Below, in pieces: positions 17,011-25,941 of a stretch of 64,000 bases of DNA. Each line of letters opens with the position of its first letter. The stretch's first letter is position 1. Location of the stretch: assembly GCA_964371055.1 (NCBI GenBank), contig CAYJLF010000001.1, positions 372,001 to 436,000 on the forward strand, written 5' to 3'. The DNA comes from CAYJLF01 sp964371055. Its GTDB lineage: Bacteria > Eisenbacteria > RBG-16-71-46 > CAIMUX01. A program made the translations under genes and the position numbers. The notes below the pieces were generated by a model. The model did no database searches and was not told where the DNA came from. It saw only the letters and a program-made list of their open reading frames with translations.

Positions 17011-17069
17011 CCGTCCATGCGTTCAGCAACGGCCGAGGAAGCAGGAACGGCCCTCCGGGAGGGATTGCC

Positions 17070-17816
17070 GTGTGCCGGATGATCGGCGCCGTCGGCACGG
17101 TGCCGACCGCCGCCCTCCGCGAGGCGCTGGTCGGGATGGCGGCCAACGTCAACCCCCGCCACGACCACGAACGTCGCGGCCGCGGCGCCGACTTCACGCA
17201 CGACGATGGCTGGGGAGCGGCCTGGCTCGACGGGACGACCCTCCGGACGCACCGGCACCCGGCGTCGGTCCGGCATGACCCCGAAGCCGCGCGGTTCCTC
17301 GACCGGCTCGAGACGCCGCTCCTCCTGCTGCACGCGCGGCGGGCCAGCCGGGGACGGCCCAAAGAGGTCAACACGCACCCGTTCACCGCGCACTATCTCG
17401 GCCGGGAATGGGCCTTCTGCCACAACGGCACCGTCCGGGATCACACGAAGCTCCGGCGCGTGCCCGGGATCGATCCGGAAGGGGGGACCGACTCGGAGCT
17501 CCTCTTCCATCATTTCCTGAACCGGATCGGCGGGGTGTACGCCGGCGATCTCGAGGCGGCGATCGAGCCGGCGCTCCGTGACGGAATCGCGCTGCTCGGG
17601 AGCTATACGGCGGCGCATTGCCTCCTGGCAACCACGAGCCGTCTGATCGCGATCGCGGCGCGACATCCAAAGCGGAGCGAACCGGAGTACCACGCGCTCT
17701 GGGAAGGGCGCGGTCCTGACCTCAGGGTCGTCTCCTCGGAGCCGGTCGATGGACTCGGCTGCGAGTGGACTCGCATCGAGGAACCTGACGTCGTCCAGAT
17801 GGAGGTGCCGTCGTGA
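17070..17816 (+). CDS. class II glutamine amidotransferase (YafJ-like)
   Basis: A 248-aa Ntn-hydrolase. The GTG start at 17070 follows GGGAGGG by 6 nt and puts Cys at position 2 (MCRMIGAVG), the catalytic nucleophile exposed after Met removal. Further family features: HARRASRG, NTHPFTAHYLGREWAFCHNGTV with the Asn-Gly oxyanion element, and TDSELLFHHFL. It hydrolyses the amide of glutamine or a gamma-glutamyl compound. The stand-alone form (YafJ/Dug3) acts in peptide or amine metabolism. It overlaps the next small membrane-protein gene by 4 nt (GTGA), and glutamine synthetase follows, consistent with nitrogen metabolism. Confidence 0.87.
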   Translation: MCRMIGAVGTVPTAALREALVGMAANVNPRHDHERRGRGADFTHDDGWGAAWLDGTTLRTHRHPASVRHDPEAARFLDRLETPLLLLHARRASRGRPKEVNTHPFTAHYLGREWAFCHNGTVRDHTKLRRVPGIDPEGGTDSELLFHHFLNRIGGVYAGDLEAAIEPALRDGIALLGSYTAAHCLLATTSRLIAIAARHPKRSEPEYHALWEGRGPDLRVVSSEPVDGLGCEWTRIEEPDVVQMEVPS

Positions 17817-18079
17817 AGCGATCGACCGGATATCTCGTGCTCCTGATCCTGAGCCTGCTCGCCGGGCTGGTCTGGGGCGAGCTCTACTACCGCCTCGTGG
17901 TCCTGAGCGCGGTGCCGCGCAGCATGATGAGCACGCTTGCGCAGGGGAGCGGCCACATGCTCAGCATCGTCGCGGGGCTGGCGACCGGTGCTCTGCTCTT
18001 TCTCTGGGTCTTCGTCGGCCGCGCGCTGATGGCTGCGTTCCGGGGCAGGAAGAAGGACCCGGCGGGCGGGCGACCCTGA
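17813..18079 (+). CDS. small two-helix membrane protein
   Basis: An 88-aa protein starting with GTG at 17813, overlapping the amidotransferase stop. It has two hydrophobic segments (YLVLLILSLLAGLVWGELYY and HMLSIVAGLATGALLFLWVF) and a basic C-terminal tail RGRKKDPAGGRP expected in the cytoplasm. I do not recognise a family. It lies between an amidotransferase and glutamine synthetase, 52 nt before the latter. Confidence 0.6.
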   Translation: MKRSTGYLVLLILSLLAGLVWGELYYRLVVLSAVPRSMMSTLAQGSGHMLSIVAGLATGALLFLWVFVGRALMAAFRGRKKDPAGGRP

Positions 18080-18131
18080 GCGCGGACCTCTCGCGCGGGC
18101 CGGGCGGGGTGGCATGAAACGGAGGACTCCG

Positions 18132-19631
18132 ATGGACGAGCAGATGGCTCTGAATCCGAACAAGCTGGTGCGCTTCCTGGGCAAGAGCCCGGACCAGTTC
18201 ACCCGGAAGGACCTGATCCATTTCATCGAGAAGAACGAAATTCGCATGGTCAACTTCCGGTACGTCGGCGGCGACGGGAAGCTCAAGCTGCTGAACTTCG
18301 TCATCAACGACCGCCGGCACCTCGACCGGATTCTGGCGATGGGCGAGCGCGTCGACGGTTCGAGCCTCTTCTCTTACATCGAGGCCAGCGCCAGCGATCT
18401 CTACGTGGTGCCCCGCTACCGGACAGCCTACGTCAACCCCTTCGCCGCGGTCCCCACCGTCGACCTCCTCTGCTCCTACTTCGACCGGACCGGCCAGCCT
18501 CTCAGCATCGCGCCGGAGAACATCCTGAAGAAGGCCCATGCCGCCCTGCAGGAAGAGACCGGTATGCAGCTGGAGGCCCTGGGCGAGCTCGAGTTCTACC
18601 TCTCCTCGGAGCTCGACAAGATCTACACCATCACTCCGCAGAAGGGTTACCACGAGTCCCACCCCTTCGCCAAGTGGGAGCTGGTGCGGATCGAGGCCAT
18701 GAGGCTCATCTCGGAAATGGGGGGCCGGATCAAATACGGGCACTCCGAGGTGGGGAACATCGTTTCCGGCGATTGGGAGTACGTCCAGCACGAGATCGAG
18801 TTCTCGCCGGTCAACGTGGAGGATGCCGCCGATCAGCTGGTGATCGCCAAGTGGGCGATCCGCGAGGTGGCTTACCAGCACGGGTTGGAGGTGAGTTTCG
18901 CCCCCAAGATCATCGTCGGGCACGCCGGCAGCGGGATGCACATCCACACGCGCCTGGTCAAAGACGGCCGCAACCTGATGGTCGACGACTCCGGTTCGCT
19001 GAGCGTGACGGCGCGGAAGATGATCGGCGGTCTGCTCGAGCTCGCCCCGTCGCTGACCGCCTTCGGCAACGTCGTGCCGACTTCTTTCCTTCGCCTGGTG
19101 CCGCACCAGGAGGCTCCGACCAACATCTGCTGGGGAGACACCAACCGCTCGGTGCTGGTGCGCGTTCCCCTGGGCTGGACCGGCGCCAACGGCATGATCC
19201 AGGAGGCCAATCCGCAGGAGCGGGAGCTGTGGAGCGACCCGATGGACGATCAGACCGTCGAGTTGCGCAGCGCCGACGGGTCGGCCAACGTCTACCTGCT
19301 GCTCGCCGGCCTGGCCGTCGCCGCCCGGCACGGGGTCCAGAACGGCGACGCCGCGCTGCAGCTGGCCGAGAAGCTCTACGTCAGCATCGACGTGGGAAAG
19401 AGCCAGGCCAGCCTGAACCTGCCCCAGTTACCCGCTTCGTGCTTCGAGGCCGGCGCGCAGTTGCGGAAAGACCGCGCTTTCTACGAGCAACACGAGATCT
19501 TTCCGCCCCACATGATCGACGGCATCGCCGCCGCCCTCCAGCGGTACAACGACAAAGATCTGAGCGAGCGCATGTTCGGCGACGGCGACGCCCTGATGAA
19601 GCTGGTCCAGCAGTACCTGCACTGCGGGTGA
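18132..19631 (+). CDS. glutamine synthetase family protein
   Basis: A 499-aa protein of the GlnA family. Conserved blocks: ELEFYL (metal ligands), the ATP-binding loop PKIIVGHAGSGMHIHTRL, and FLRLVPHQEAPTNICWGDTN with NRSVLVRVP, the equivalent of the usual SYKRLVPGYEAPVN and NRSA elements. The N-terminal beta-grasp part carries EASASDLYVVPRYRTAYVNPF where canonical enzymes have a D-M/L-P-D motif. It condenses glutamate and ammonia with ATP, or a gamma-glutamyl-amine variant. ATG 18132 has GGAGG 6 nt upstream, so it is preferred to the in-frame ATG at 18114. The divergence from textbook GSI leaves open a gamma-glutamyl-polyamine ligase role. Confidence 0.85.
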   Translation: MDEQMALNPNKLVRFLGKSPDQFTRKDLIHFIEKNEIRMVNFRYVGGDGKLKLLNFVINDRRHLDRILAMGERVDGSSLFSYIEASASDLYVVPRYRTAYVNPFAAVPTVDLLCSYFDRTGQPLSIAPENILKKAHAALQEETGMQLEALGELEFYLSSELDKIYTITPQKGYHESHPFAKWELVRIEAMRLISEMGGRIKYGHSEVGNIVSGDWEYVQHEIEFSPVNVEDAADQLVIAKWAIREVAYQHGLEVSFAPKIIVGHAGSGMHIHTRLVKDGRNLMVDDSGSLSVTARKMIGGLLELAPSLTAFGNVVPTSFLRLVPHQEAPTNICWGDTNRSVLVRVPLGWTGANGMIQEANPQERELWSDPMDDQTVELRSADGSANVYLLLAGLAVAARHGVQNGDAALQLAEKLYVSIDVGKSQASLNLPQLPASCFEAGAQLRKDRAFYEQHEIFPPHMIDGIAAALQRYNDKDLSERMFGDGDALMKLVQQYLHCG

Positions 19632-19653
19632 GATCGGGCGGAAACGGGCTGCG

Positions 19654-21567
19654 CTACCTCACGACGATCACCCGCGCCGTGCGTTCTTCGCCCGCCGTCT
19701 GCGCGAAGATCCAGTAGACGCCCGCCGGGCAGAGCCGCCCAGCAGCATCCCGGCCGTCCCAGGAGAGGCGCAGCTCGCCCGAGGCGTTCGCGGCCGGCGC
19801 GGTCACTGCCATTTCGCGCACCGTGCGCCCCATCGGGTCGACGATCCGCACGCCGAGCGCTCCGAGGGGCGGCGCAGGCCTCGCTTCACCCCCGGACAGG
19901 AGGATCGTCATCCCCTCGCGGGAGGGATTCGGCCAGACCCGGAGCATCGTCCGGCGATCTTCGCTCAGGATCACCGCGCCATCGCGATCCCCGACTCCAG
20001 CCGGATCGGCGGTGACCACGAAGGAGTAGAAGCCGTCGGGCGCGGTGCGCGGCAGCGTCTCGACGCGCCCCGACAGGTCCGCCGCGGTGAGGTAATACTC
20101 GATTCCCGTGCCCGCGAGCGCTCCCGGAATCGCCGCGGCGAAGGAATCAGGGCCCGCGGTCGCGACGAGCGGCTCGTCGTTCCAGGCCGGTTCTCCCTGC
20201 CGGCGCCACCGCAGAAGGAGCGCGGACGAGTCGAGCCCCGCCTCGCTGCGGTCGTCGATCATCGCGGTCACCGGATACGCCGACGCCGGCGGCATCTCCT
20301 CGTCGAGCCGGCGGTGCCAGATCCGCAGCATCCCCTCGTCGAAGATCGCCATCGTGCGGCAATGGAGCGCGTCGTAGTAGTACCAGGACCCGACGAATCC
20401 GATGACCTCGTACCCGGGCATGGCATCACGGTAGACCTGGAGCGCGGCCGCGTCGCCACTGATTCCGAAGGTCGGCACCAGCACCTTGCGGTTCAGGATG
20501 AGGGAGTTGGTGTAGGCCGCCACGTCATAGCCGTTATAGGGCGGCGTGTCGATCCGCACGATCCGGTAGGGGCGGCCGTAGCAGTTGGTCAGCCCGGCCA
20601 GGATCTGCACGTTCTGCTCGATCCGCGGGTACTCCTCGTGCCACGAGGGGACCGTCTTGACGAGGACCGTCTCCTCGTCCAGCAGCTTGGCCCAACAGTC
20701 GATGTGCTGGATCCCGTTGTCCTCGGTGCCGTGCAGGAACGTGTAGTCGGAGATGCCGAGGTACTGCGTCGCATAGGCACGGAATTGCGCCTCGGTCATC
20801 AAGGGAAGGTTCTCGTTCACCATCTGCGTGGTCGAGAAGGCGATCCCGTGGCCGTCGGTCATGAAGTTGCCGCCGGTGCAGTAGGCCGGCATCGACCAGA
20901 CCGGCACCCCCAGGAGCGCCGCGAGTTGTGGGTTGACGAGGTCGTCTTCCTCGTAGCCGCGCGGGCCGCCGTCGGCACCATCCCGCGCGTCGCCCGCGGC
21001 GGCACGTCGGGAGGCGTTTCCGCCGTCGCGGCCGCTGTTCGGGTGATATCCTCGCGCACCCGCCGTTGCCGCGAAACTGACCGGCGCATCCCCCGGAGGA
21101 TTCCCCGGCCCGACGGTCGGCGGTACCCACGGATATCCGTTGAAGTACGGATCGGTGATGCCGAGCTGCCCGCTCCCGTCGAAGACGCCGTGCGGGCCCC
21201 AGTCCCGCGTCCAGTGCGAGTAGGTGCCGATCCGAAGGAAGCGACCGTGCGCCAGGTTGACACCGTTGGCCTGGAAGCCGGAGCGCGCGGCGTTCTCGGC
21301 GGACTGCGTCTCGCAAAGGACGTACACGCTGTCGTCTTCCGCCAATTCGCGCACGAGCGTCCAAGGGATGCCGAGAGGCCAGCGGATCAGCGTGCCGTGG
21401 GCCGGTTCCCACTCCGCCACGGCGCGGGCGGGAGCGGTCGGAGGCACGGCCAGGGTGGGAGCGGCGAGCACGACCCACCCGAAAGACGCGGCCAGCGCGA
21501 TCCAAGCGATCCCTGCGATCCGCGGGAAAAGGAAGGAGCGAGCGGTGCAGCGCGACGGTGAGCGCAT
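19654..21567 (-). CDS. secreted agmatine/peptidylarginine-deiminase-like protein
   Basis: A 637-aa exported protein: signal peptide to about residue 45 (IAGIAWIALAASFGWVVLAA), then a porphyromonas-type peptidylarginine deiminase/agmatine deiminase domain (WEPAHGTLIRWP, HWTRDWGPHG, CTGGNFMTDGHGIAFST, HIDCWAKLLDEETVLV, DALHCRTMAIFD with the candidate catalytic Cys). The last about 90 residues are a FlgD-like Ig sorting domain (VRIVDPMGRTVREM, LSWDGRDAAGRLCPAGVYWI). ATG 21567 is chosen; a TTG at 21594 is in frame. It hydrolyses guanidino groups outside the cytoplasm. Most agmatine deiminases are cytosolic, so the export and sorting tail point toward a peptidylarginine-type or scavenging role. 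A Gly/Asp/Arg-rich insert sits around residues 175-215. Confidence 0.83.
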   Translation of the reverse strand: MRSPSRCTARSFLFPRIAGIAWIALAASFGWVVLAAPTLAVPPTAPARAVAEWEPAHGTLIRWPLGIPWTLVRELAEDDSVYVLCETQSAENAARSGFQANGVNLAHGRFLRIGTYSHWTRDWGPHGVFDGSGQLGITDPYFNGYPWVPPTVGPGNPPGDAPVSFAATAGARGYHPNSGRDGGNASRRAAAGDARDGADGGPRGYEEDDLVNPQLAALLGVPVWSMPAYCTGGNFMTDGHGIAFSTTQMVNENLPLMTEAQFRAYATQYLGISDYTFLHGTEDNGIQHIDCWAKLLDEETVLVKTVPSWHEEYPRIEQNVQILAGLTNCYGRPYRIVRIDTPPYNGYDVAAYTNSLILNRKVLVPTFGISGDAAALQVYRDAMPGYEVIGFVGSWYYYDALHCRTMAIFDEGMLRIWHRRLDEEMPPASAYPVTAMIDDRSEAGLDSSALLLRWRRQGEPAWNDEPLVATAGPDSFAAAIPGALAGTGIEYYLTAADLSGRVETLPRTAPDGFYSFVVTADPAGVGDRDGAVILSEDRRTMLRVWPNPSREGMTILLSGGEARPAPPLGALGVRIVDPMGRTVREMAVTAPAANASGELRLSWDGRDAAGRLCPAGVYWIFAQTAGEERTARVIVVR

Positions 21568-21659
21568 GTAGCCATCCCTTCGATGGAAGGACAATCGACG
21601 ATGTCCCTATAATGATAACGCAGACAAGCGATTGGAACAACGACCGATCAGGCTTCGGC

Positions 21660-22076
21660 TCACGATCCGATCTTGAAACTCACTTCCGTCGTCGCCTGGT
21701 TGGCCGACGTGTCCGTCGCGCGCGCGGCGATGCGATGGGTCCCGGACGAGATCCCCGGGTTCTGCCAGTGGTACCCGTAGATCTGCTCCCCGGCCGGCTG
21801 CCCGTCGCCGATCGGCGCATCATCGAGAAAGAACTCGACGCGGGCGATTCGCGCCTCGTCGTTGGCCCGCGCCTGGAACTCGTAGCTCCGCGGCGTGCCG
21901 AGCGAATCTCCCTCCTGTGGCCGCACCATCGTCACGGTGGGGGGCGTCACATCCGCGGGCGGCGAGGGGGAGTCTTCGTCCCCACACGAGGCGATCCCCA
22001 GAAGCATGAGCGCGGCCGCCGCCGTCGCCGCCCTCACCACGGTGGCACCGGTCCCTCGCCTGCCTGGTCCGCGCAT
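21660..22076 (-). CDS. lipoprotein with Ig-like domain
   Basis: A 138-aa lipoprotein: MRGPGRRGTGATVV, hydrophobic core, then lipobox LGIASC. The mature part holds one bacterial Ig-like domain (PPTVTMVRPQEGDSLGTPRS, ARVEFFLDDAPIGD, HRIAARATDTSANQATTEVS). ATG 22076 has AAGGAGA 7 nt upstream; the frame extends further only through the divergent promoter region. Probably anchored in the outer membrane; specific function unknown. Confidence 0.72.
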   Translation of the reverse strand: MRGPGRRGTGATVVRAATAAAALMLLGIASCGDEDSPSPPADVTPPTVTMVRPQEGDSLGTPRSYEFQARANDEARIARVEFFLDDAPIGDGQPAGEQIYGYHWQNPGISSGTHRIAARATDTSANQATTEVSFKIGS

Positions 22077-22196
22077 GGGGGAATCTCCTTTCATCGCCGT
22101 CGTCGAGATCGCTTGCCCCGGGCTCTCTTCTCGCACCGTCGATCCAAGGAGACCACCGGACCTGGCGCGGGTCAAGGGAGTCGATCTCGGAGCGCA

Positions 22197-22225
22197 TTGT
22201 GCCCGCTTCCGCCCGGCGGTACGAT
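22197..22225 (+). promoter_or_regulatory. predicted sigma-70 promoter for the gene at 22268
   Basis: TTGTGC, 17 nt, TACGAT, with a ribosome site AAGGA following. Transcription would begin near 22232, leaving a 35-nt leader. Good spacing and 4/6 matches in each box. Confidence 0.45.
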
Positions 22226-22267
22226 CCGGCCGAGGGCACGGGACGAACGCCGCGAAAGGACAGAGCC

Positions 22268-23014
22268 ATGCGGGTCGTGAAATGGTCCGGTCGGTTCGAC
22301 GGCCCGAGCGGGGTGAAGGGACCGATTCATCTTCAGATCTTCTCCGGAGTCCTTCTCCTGGCCCTGATGTCGACCCACTCACCATCGTCGGCCTCCGGCT
22401 CCGGCTTCCCCATCCGCTTCGATTCGGAGTTGATCCGGCTCAGGATCGTGGGCGATTCCCTCGAGGTCGAAGGAGACTACCTGCTCCTCGGCGCGCGGAC
22501 GACGGACGAGCCGGCGATCCTCTTCTACCCCTTCCCCCGCGACAGTCTGCTCGGCGGGGCGCGGTTCGTGTCGGCCCACGTCCGCGCGCGCGAGGAGGAG
22601 AGCGTCTCGTGGCTTCCCCTCCGCTTCGAGACGGCACGCAACGGACAGGGCGTCCGTTGGTGGCTTCCCCCCTGTCGGAGCGGTGAGACCCTGCTCGTGC
22701 GCGCGATCTATCGCCAGGAGCGGCGGGCGCACTACGCGCGCTACATCGTGACGACGACGCGCGCCTGGAGGGAGCCGCTCCGGAGAGCGCGTTTCGAGAT
22801 CACGCTGCCGGAGGGGGCGATCGAGCCCGAGTTCAGCGATCCGTTTGTGCCGGTGAAGGCCGGATCGGCGGGCGACCCGGCCGCGAACGAGGGCCTGCCG
22901 GCTCGACTGGAAGCCTCCGAGGACGCTACCACCTGGGTCTGGGAAACGACGTCCTTCCTCCCCGAGCACGACATCTCGGTGCAGTGGAAGATGCCTCCGG
23001 CGAAGGCGCCGTAG
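22268..23014 (+). CDS. exported beta-rich protein, unknown
   Basis: A 248-aa protein with an N-terminal signal/anchor (HLQIFSGVLLLALMSTHS). The rest has alternating beta-strand patterns and Arg/Glu-rich loops (DEPAILFYPFPRDS, GETLLVRAIYRQER, TTSFLPEHDISVQW). It resembles secreted adhesion-type or ABC-associated beta-sandwich domains but I cannot name a family. ATG 22268 has AAGGA 7 nt upstream and a promoter candidate at 22197-22225. Confidence 0.6.
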   Translation: MRVVKWSGRFDGPSGVKGPIHLQIFSGVLLLALMSTHSPSSASGSGFPIRFDSELIRLRIVGDSLEVEGDYLLLGARTTDEPAILFYPFPRDSLLGGARFVSAHVRAREEESVSWLPLRFETARNGQGVRWWLPPCRSGETLLVRAIYRQERRAHYARYIVTTTRAWREPLRRARFEITLPEGAIEPEFSDPFVPVKAGSAGDPAANEGLPARLEASEDATTWVWETTSFLPEHDISVQWKMPPAKAP

Positions 23015-23029
23015 ATCACACCACTCACC

Positions 23030-23947
23030 TCACCGCGCGATGATCCGCTGTCCCGTCTCGTAGTCGAACTCGGTGCCGAGCACGCTGTGAGGAATCGAGA
23101 AGACGATGAGGGTCAGAAGAGCGGCGCCGAGCACCCAGCCGCGCGCGCGCCAGGCATCGCCCCCCCGGTCCGCGCGCCTCACCGCAAGATACGCCGCCAG
23201 CCACGCCACCACCGCGATCAGCGTCTTGTTATCGGTCAGGTCCCAGCCGAAGGGGATCCCGGTCCAGGCATCGCCGAAGGCTCTCCACTGCATGATCGGC
23301 CCGAAGATGAGACCTCCGACCCCCAGGAGCAGCAGGGCCCAACGGGTCAGGCCGAGAATTCGCCCCGACCGTCGCAGCGCTTCGATCCCGGCCCGGTTGG
23401 CCCAGAGCATGCCGAAGAAGACGATGAAGACATGTGGAATCACCATCCAGAGCGGAACGTGTCCCTTCCAGCGCAGAACGACCGGTCGGTCCGGAGGGAG
23501 AGCGACCGCGCCGAGTTCGGCCGCCAGCTCGGCGATCCCGCCCGACTCGATCGTCTCGATCACGGGCGGCGCCTCGCCCCGATGAAGGAAGACGCGATAG
23601 GAGACCTTCCCCCCCGGCGGTTGCTCGGGCGGCGTGCCGACGAGGTCGTCTCCGCTGCGCACCAGCTTCCGGATCGTCCAAGGCTCGCTGGTGCGGAACC
23701 GATGGGCCGCGAGAAAGCCGTTCACGGTCGGATCCGGGACGCGCAGATGGATGGCGTGCTCGCGCTCGTGACCGTAGCTGCGGATCAGCTTGTAGCGGAT
23801 CTCCTGGCCCGCCACCTCGGCCACGCCGCGGATCGGCCGAGTGGGGCCGACGAGCCGCTGGTAGACGGCGGCGGTGAGCGTGATCAGCAGGGCGAGTGCC
23901 CACAGCCAGGCGCCGGTGCGGCGCGATGCGTTCGGTGGTGACGTCAC
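23030..23947 (-). CDS. multi-pass membrane protein with periplasmic domain
   Basis: A 305-aa protein: one N-terminal helix (LWALALLITLTAAVYQRLVG), a periplasmic beta domain of about 130 residues (RGVAEVAGQEIRYKLIRSYG, HLRVPDPTVNGF, KVSYRVFLHRG), then four helices and a short tail. This architecture recurs in FCB-group genomes without a known function. GTG 23947 follows GGAGGAGGAT. It is the third gene of a compact operon with rhomboid and a CrtC/AttH-like protein (gaps of 13 and 18 nt). Confidence 0.68.
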   Translation of the reverse strand: MTSPPNASRRTGAWLWALALLITLTAAVYQRLVGPTRPIRGVAEVAGQEIRYKLIRSYGHEREHAIHLRVPDPTVNGFLAAHRFRTSEPWTIRKLVRSGDDLVGTPPEQPPGGKVSYRVFLHRGEAPPVIETIESGGIAELAAELGAVALPPDRPVVLRWKGHVPLWMVIPHVFIVFFGMLWANRAGIEALRRSGRILGLTRWALLLLGVGGLIFGPIMQWRAFGDAWTGIPFGWDLTDNKTLIAVVAWLAAYLAVRRADRGGDAWRARGWVLGAALLTLIVFSIPHSVLGTEFDYETGQRIIAR

Positions 23948-23965
23948 ATCCTCCTCCTCCCGGAA

Positions 23966-25147
23966 CTATAACCCAGGCCGGTTGTCGGTCCCGTAGCCGG
24001 TCAGTTCCACGTATCCCCGGCCGACGCCGACCCCGCGATCATCGAGGATCGAGACCGCCCCTTCCCAGTAGAAGAGCCCGCCGGCCAGGCGGCAGCGGTT
24101 CTCCTGCGCGGCCAGTTCGGGGACAACCTCGAGCGTGATCGGTGGATCGGCGGCGGACACGCGCACGCTCCAGCGCGCCGGGTAGACGGCGCCGGTCGCG
24201 GGACTCCTCCAGGTGCGCGAGGCCTCGACTTCGAAGTCATCCGGGCCGAGTTCAAGCGTCTCGGCGCCTGGTCCGACCAGCGTGCCGCGGGCGAAGTCGA
24301 CTCCACCCTGCCGGTCGCGCAGCAGGTAGAGCATCACCTCGCGCCCGTCGTCCAGTTGCAGACTGAACCAGTCCCATCCCTGCTGGTGCGGCGCCAGGAC
24401 CCCGGAGCCGAACTCCTTGTCCATCCAGCTCACGCCCCGCACCGGGTGCGTCGCGCCCCCGGTCGTGACCGATCCGTGCGTCGCGAGCCGCGTGAAGCTG
24501 TAGTACTGGCTCGCCGCCCCCTCCGCTGCTCCCTTGCGGCTGTAACCATTCGGGCCCTGGAAAACGAGCGGCTTCTCCGGCCGGGTGGAGAGGGCAAAGG
24601 CGATCCCCTGCGCATCGTCCCGCATCGCAAAATCGAAGCCCACGCCGTTCCAGCGCAACTCCCAGGAGGCGTCGGTCCCGGCCGGGCCGCGGCACCAGGC
24701 GATGAGACCCTTCTCGCCCGGGTACGGCGGGAATTCTCCAAGGATCGGGCCGGCCCGCAGCAGGACCTCGCTGAACGTGTGGCTCCCCGTCGAGAGGTCG
24801 GTCACGGCCGCATGCCCCATCACGAGATCCCCCGTGGCCCAGGCCGACGCGAAAGCCGGCCTCTCCGGCAGGATCCCGACCCGGAAGAGGGTGAACTGGT
24901 AGCCGAAGCGTCGCGTCGCATCCGATTCGCTCTGCAACTGCCCGGTCAGATACCACCATTCGGTGCGGTATCCCGCGTGCGTCCAGTGATCGCGCGGGAA
25001 GCTCCAGGCGTAGTCGGGCCGGGCGGCGATCCATCCGCTCGAGTCCCGCCCGGCCCCGGCGGAGGACGATTCCCCGTGGACGAGTCCGAGCGCGACCAGG
25101 ATCGCGCCGGCGATCCAGCGCGCGCCGCGAGGTGGAAGGCTCTTCAC
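23966..25147 (-). CDS. AttH/CrtC-like (carotenoid 1,2-hydratase fold) exported protein
   Basis: A 393-aa protein with an N-terminal signal peptide (GAILVALGLVHGESSSAGAG). The body shows the AttH/CrtC double-lipocalin signature: FPRDHWTHAGYRTEWWYLTG, RFGYQFTLFRVG, WMDKEFGSGVLAPHQQGWDW and LQLDDGREVMLYLLRD. CrtC hydrates lycopene, but most homologues of this exported type are of unknown substrate and sit beside membrane or ABC genes. Here it lies in an operon behind rhomboid and before a membrane protein. No carotenoid genes are in the window, so lipid or terpenoid binding or hydration is the most that can be said. Confidence 0.78.
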   Translation of the reverse strand: MKSLPPRGARWIAGAILVALGLVHGESSSAGAGRDSSGWIAARPDYAWSFPRDHWTHAGYRTEWWYLTGQLQSESDATRRFGYQFTLFRVGILPERPAFASAWATGDLVMGHAAVTDLSTGSHTFSEVLLRAGPILGEFPPYPGEKGLIAWCRGPAGTDASWELRWNGVGFDFAMRDDAQGIAFALSTRPEKPLVFQGPNGYSRKGAAEGAASQYYSFTRLATHGSVTTGGATHPVRGVSWMDKEFGSGVLAPHQQGWDWFSLQLDDGREVMLYLLRDRQGGVDFARGTLVGPGAETLELGPDDFEVEASRTWRSPATGAVYPARWSVRVSAADPPITLEVVPELAAQENRCRLAGGLFYWEGAVSILDDRGVGVGRGYVELTGYGTDNRPGL

Positions 25148-25160
25148 GCCGGGCCCCGCA

Positions 25161-25754
25161 TCAGAAGTGCGACAGGAAACGGCCGAGGATGCCGGGGCGG
25201 AGGAGGAGCGTCAGGATCAAACCACCGAGCGCTCCTCCCAAATGGGCCTCGTGACCGATCCGGCCGAAGCGCTTCCTCATGCCGAAGAGGGAGACGACGA
25301 TCCAGAGGATCGCGAAGAGGAACGCGGGGATCCCGATCGGCAGGAGAAAGAGGTAGATCGACGCCATCGGCGCGAAGAGAACGAAACTGAAGACCACGCC
25401 GCTGATCGCACCCGAGGCGCCGACGGCCCGGTAGTTCGGGTTAGCGCGGTGCGCGACCAGGGTCAGGAGGCTGCCGGCCAGGAGGCTGCCGAAGTAGAGA
25501 ACCAGAAACGGCGTCCCCCCCATTGCCATCTCGACGGCGCGTCCGAAGAAGTAGAGGGTGAACATGTTGAGAAAGAGATGCCCCAGGTCGGCGTGCAGGA
25601 ATCCGGACGAGATGAGCTGGTACCAGCGACCATGCCGCACGATGTCATACGGGGACTCGGCGAAATCCCGGATCGCCGTCTTCGAGCTGAAGCCGGCCAG
25701 ACTGGTGAGGATCGTGAGCGCCATCAGCGCGTAGGTCAGCGGGGTCTGCTCCAC
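25161..25754 (-). CDS. rhomboid family intramembrane serine protease
   Basis: A 197-aa membrane protein with about six helices. Catalytic serine in GASGAISG; catalytic histidine in GHEAHLGGALGG; the HxxxN-type motif SSGFLHADLGHLFLNMFTLY is also present. Rhomboids cleave transmembrane segments of client proteins. GTG 25754 is preceded by GGGAGG 4 nt upstream; the frame runs further upstream only through the divergent promoter. First gene of a three-gene minus-strand operon. Substrates unknown. Confidence 0.88.
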   Translation of the reverse strand: MEQTPLTYALMALTILTSLAGFSSKTAIRDFAESPYDIVRHGRWYQLISSGFLHADLGHLFLNMFTLYFFGRAVEMAMGGTPFLVLYFGSLLAGSLLTLVAHRANPNYRAVGASGAISGVVFSFVLFAPMASIYLFLLPIGIPAFLFAILWIVVSLFGMRKRFGRIGHEAHLGGALGGLILTLLLRPGILGRFLSHF

Positions 25755-25904
25755 GTTTCCTCCCTGGTGTCGGGACCCGGGCCGGGACCTTGCCATCGAC
25801 CACGCGCCCGCCGATTCCGGAACCCGGAACTTTATCGCCCGCCGGGGCGCGGGTCCAGCCCGGAGCCAACGAGGACCCGAGACGCCATGCCGCCGGCTGC
25901 CACG

Positions 25905-25934
25905 TTGCCCGGGCCGGAAAGACGGTGCTACCCT
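25905..25934 (+). promoter_or_regulatory. promoter implying a leaderless transcript for the ALDH gene
   Basis: TTGCCC, 18 nt, TACCCT. The -10 ends 7 nt before the ATG at 25942 and there is no Shine-Dalgarno, so transcription should begin at or next to the start codon. Confidence 0.5.
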
Positions 25935-25941
25935 CCCGATC

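Noticed and set aside
16122..17069. Plus-strand extension of the amidotransferase frame back to 16122
   Set aside because: The catalytic Cys must be at position 2 and a strong ribosome site precedes GTG 17070; the upstream part only mirrors the YycJ-like gene.
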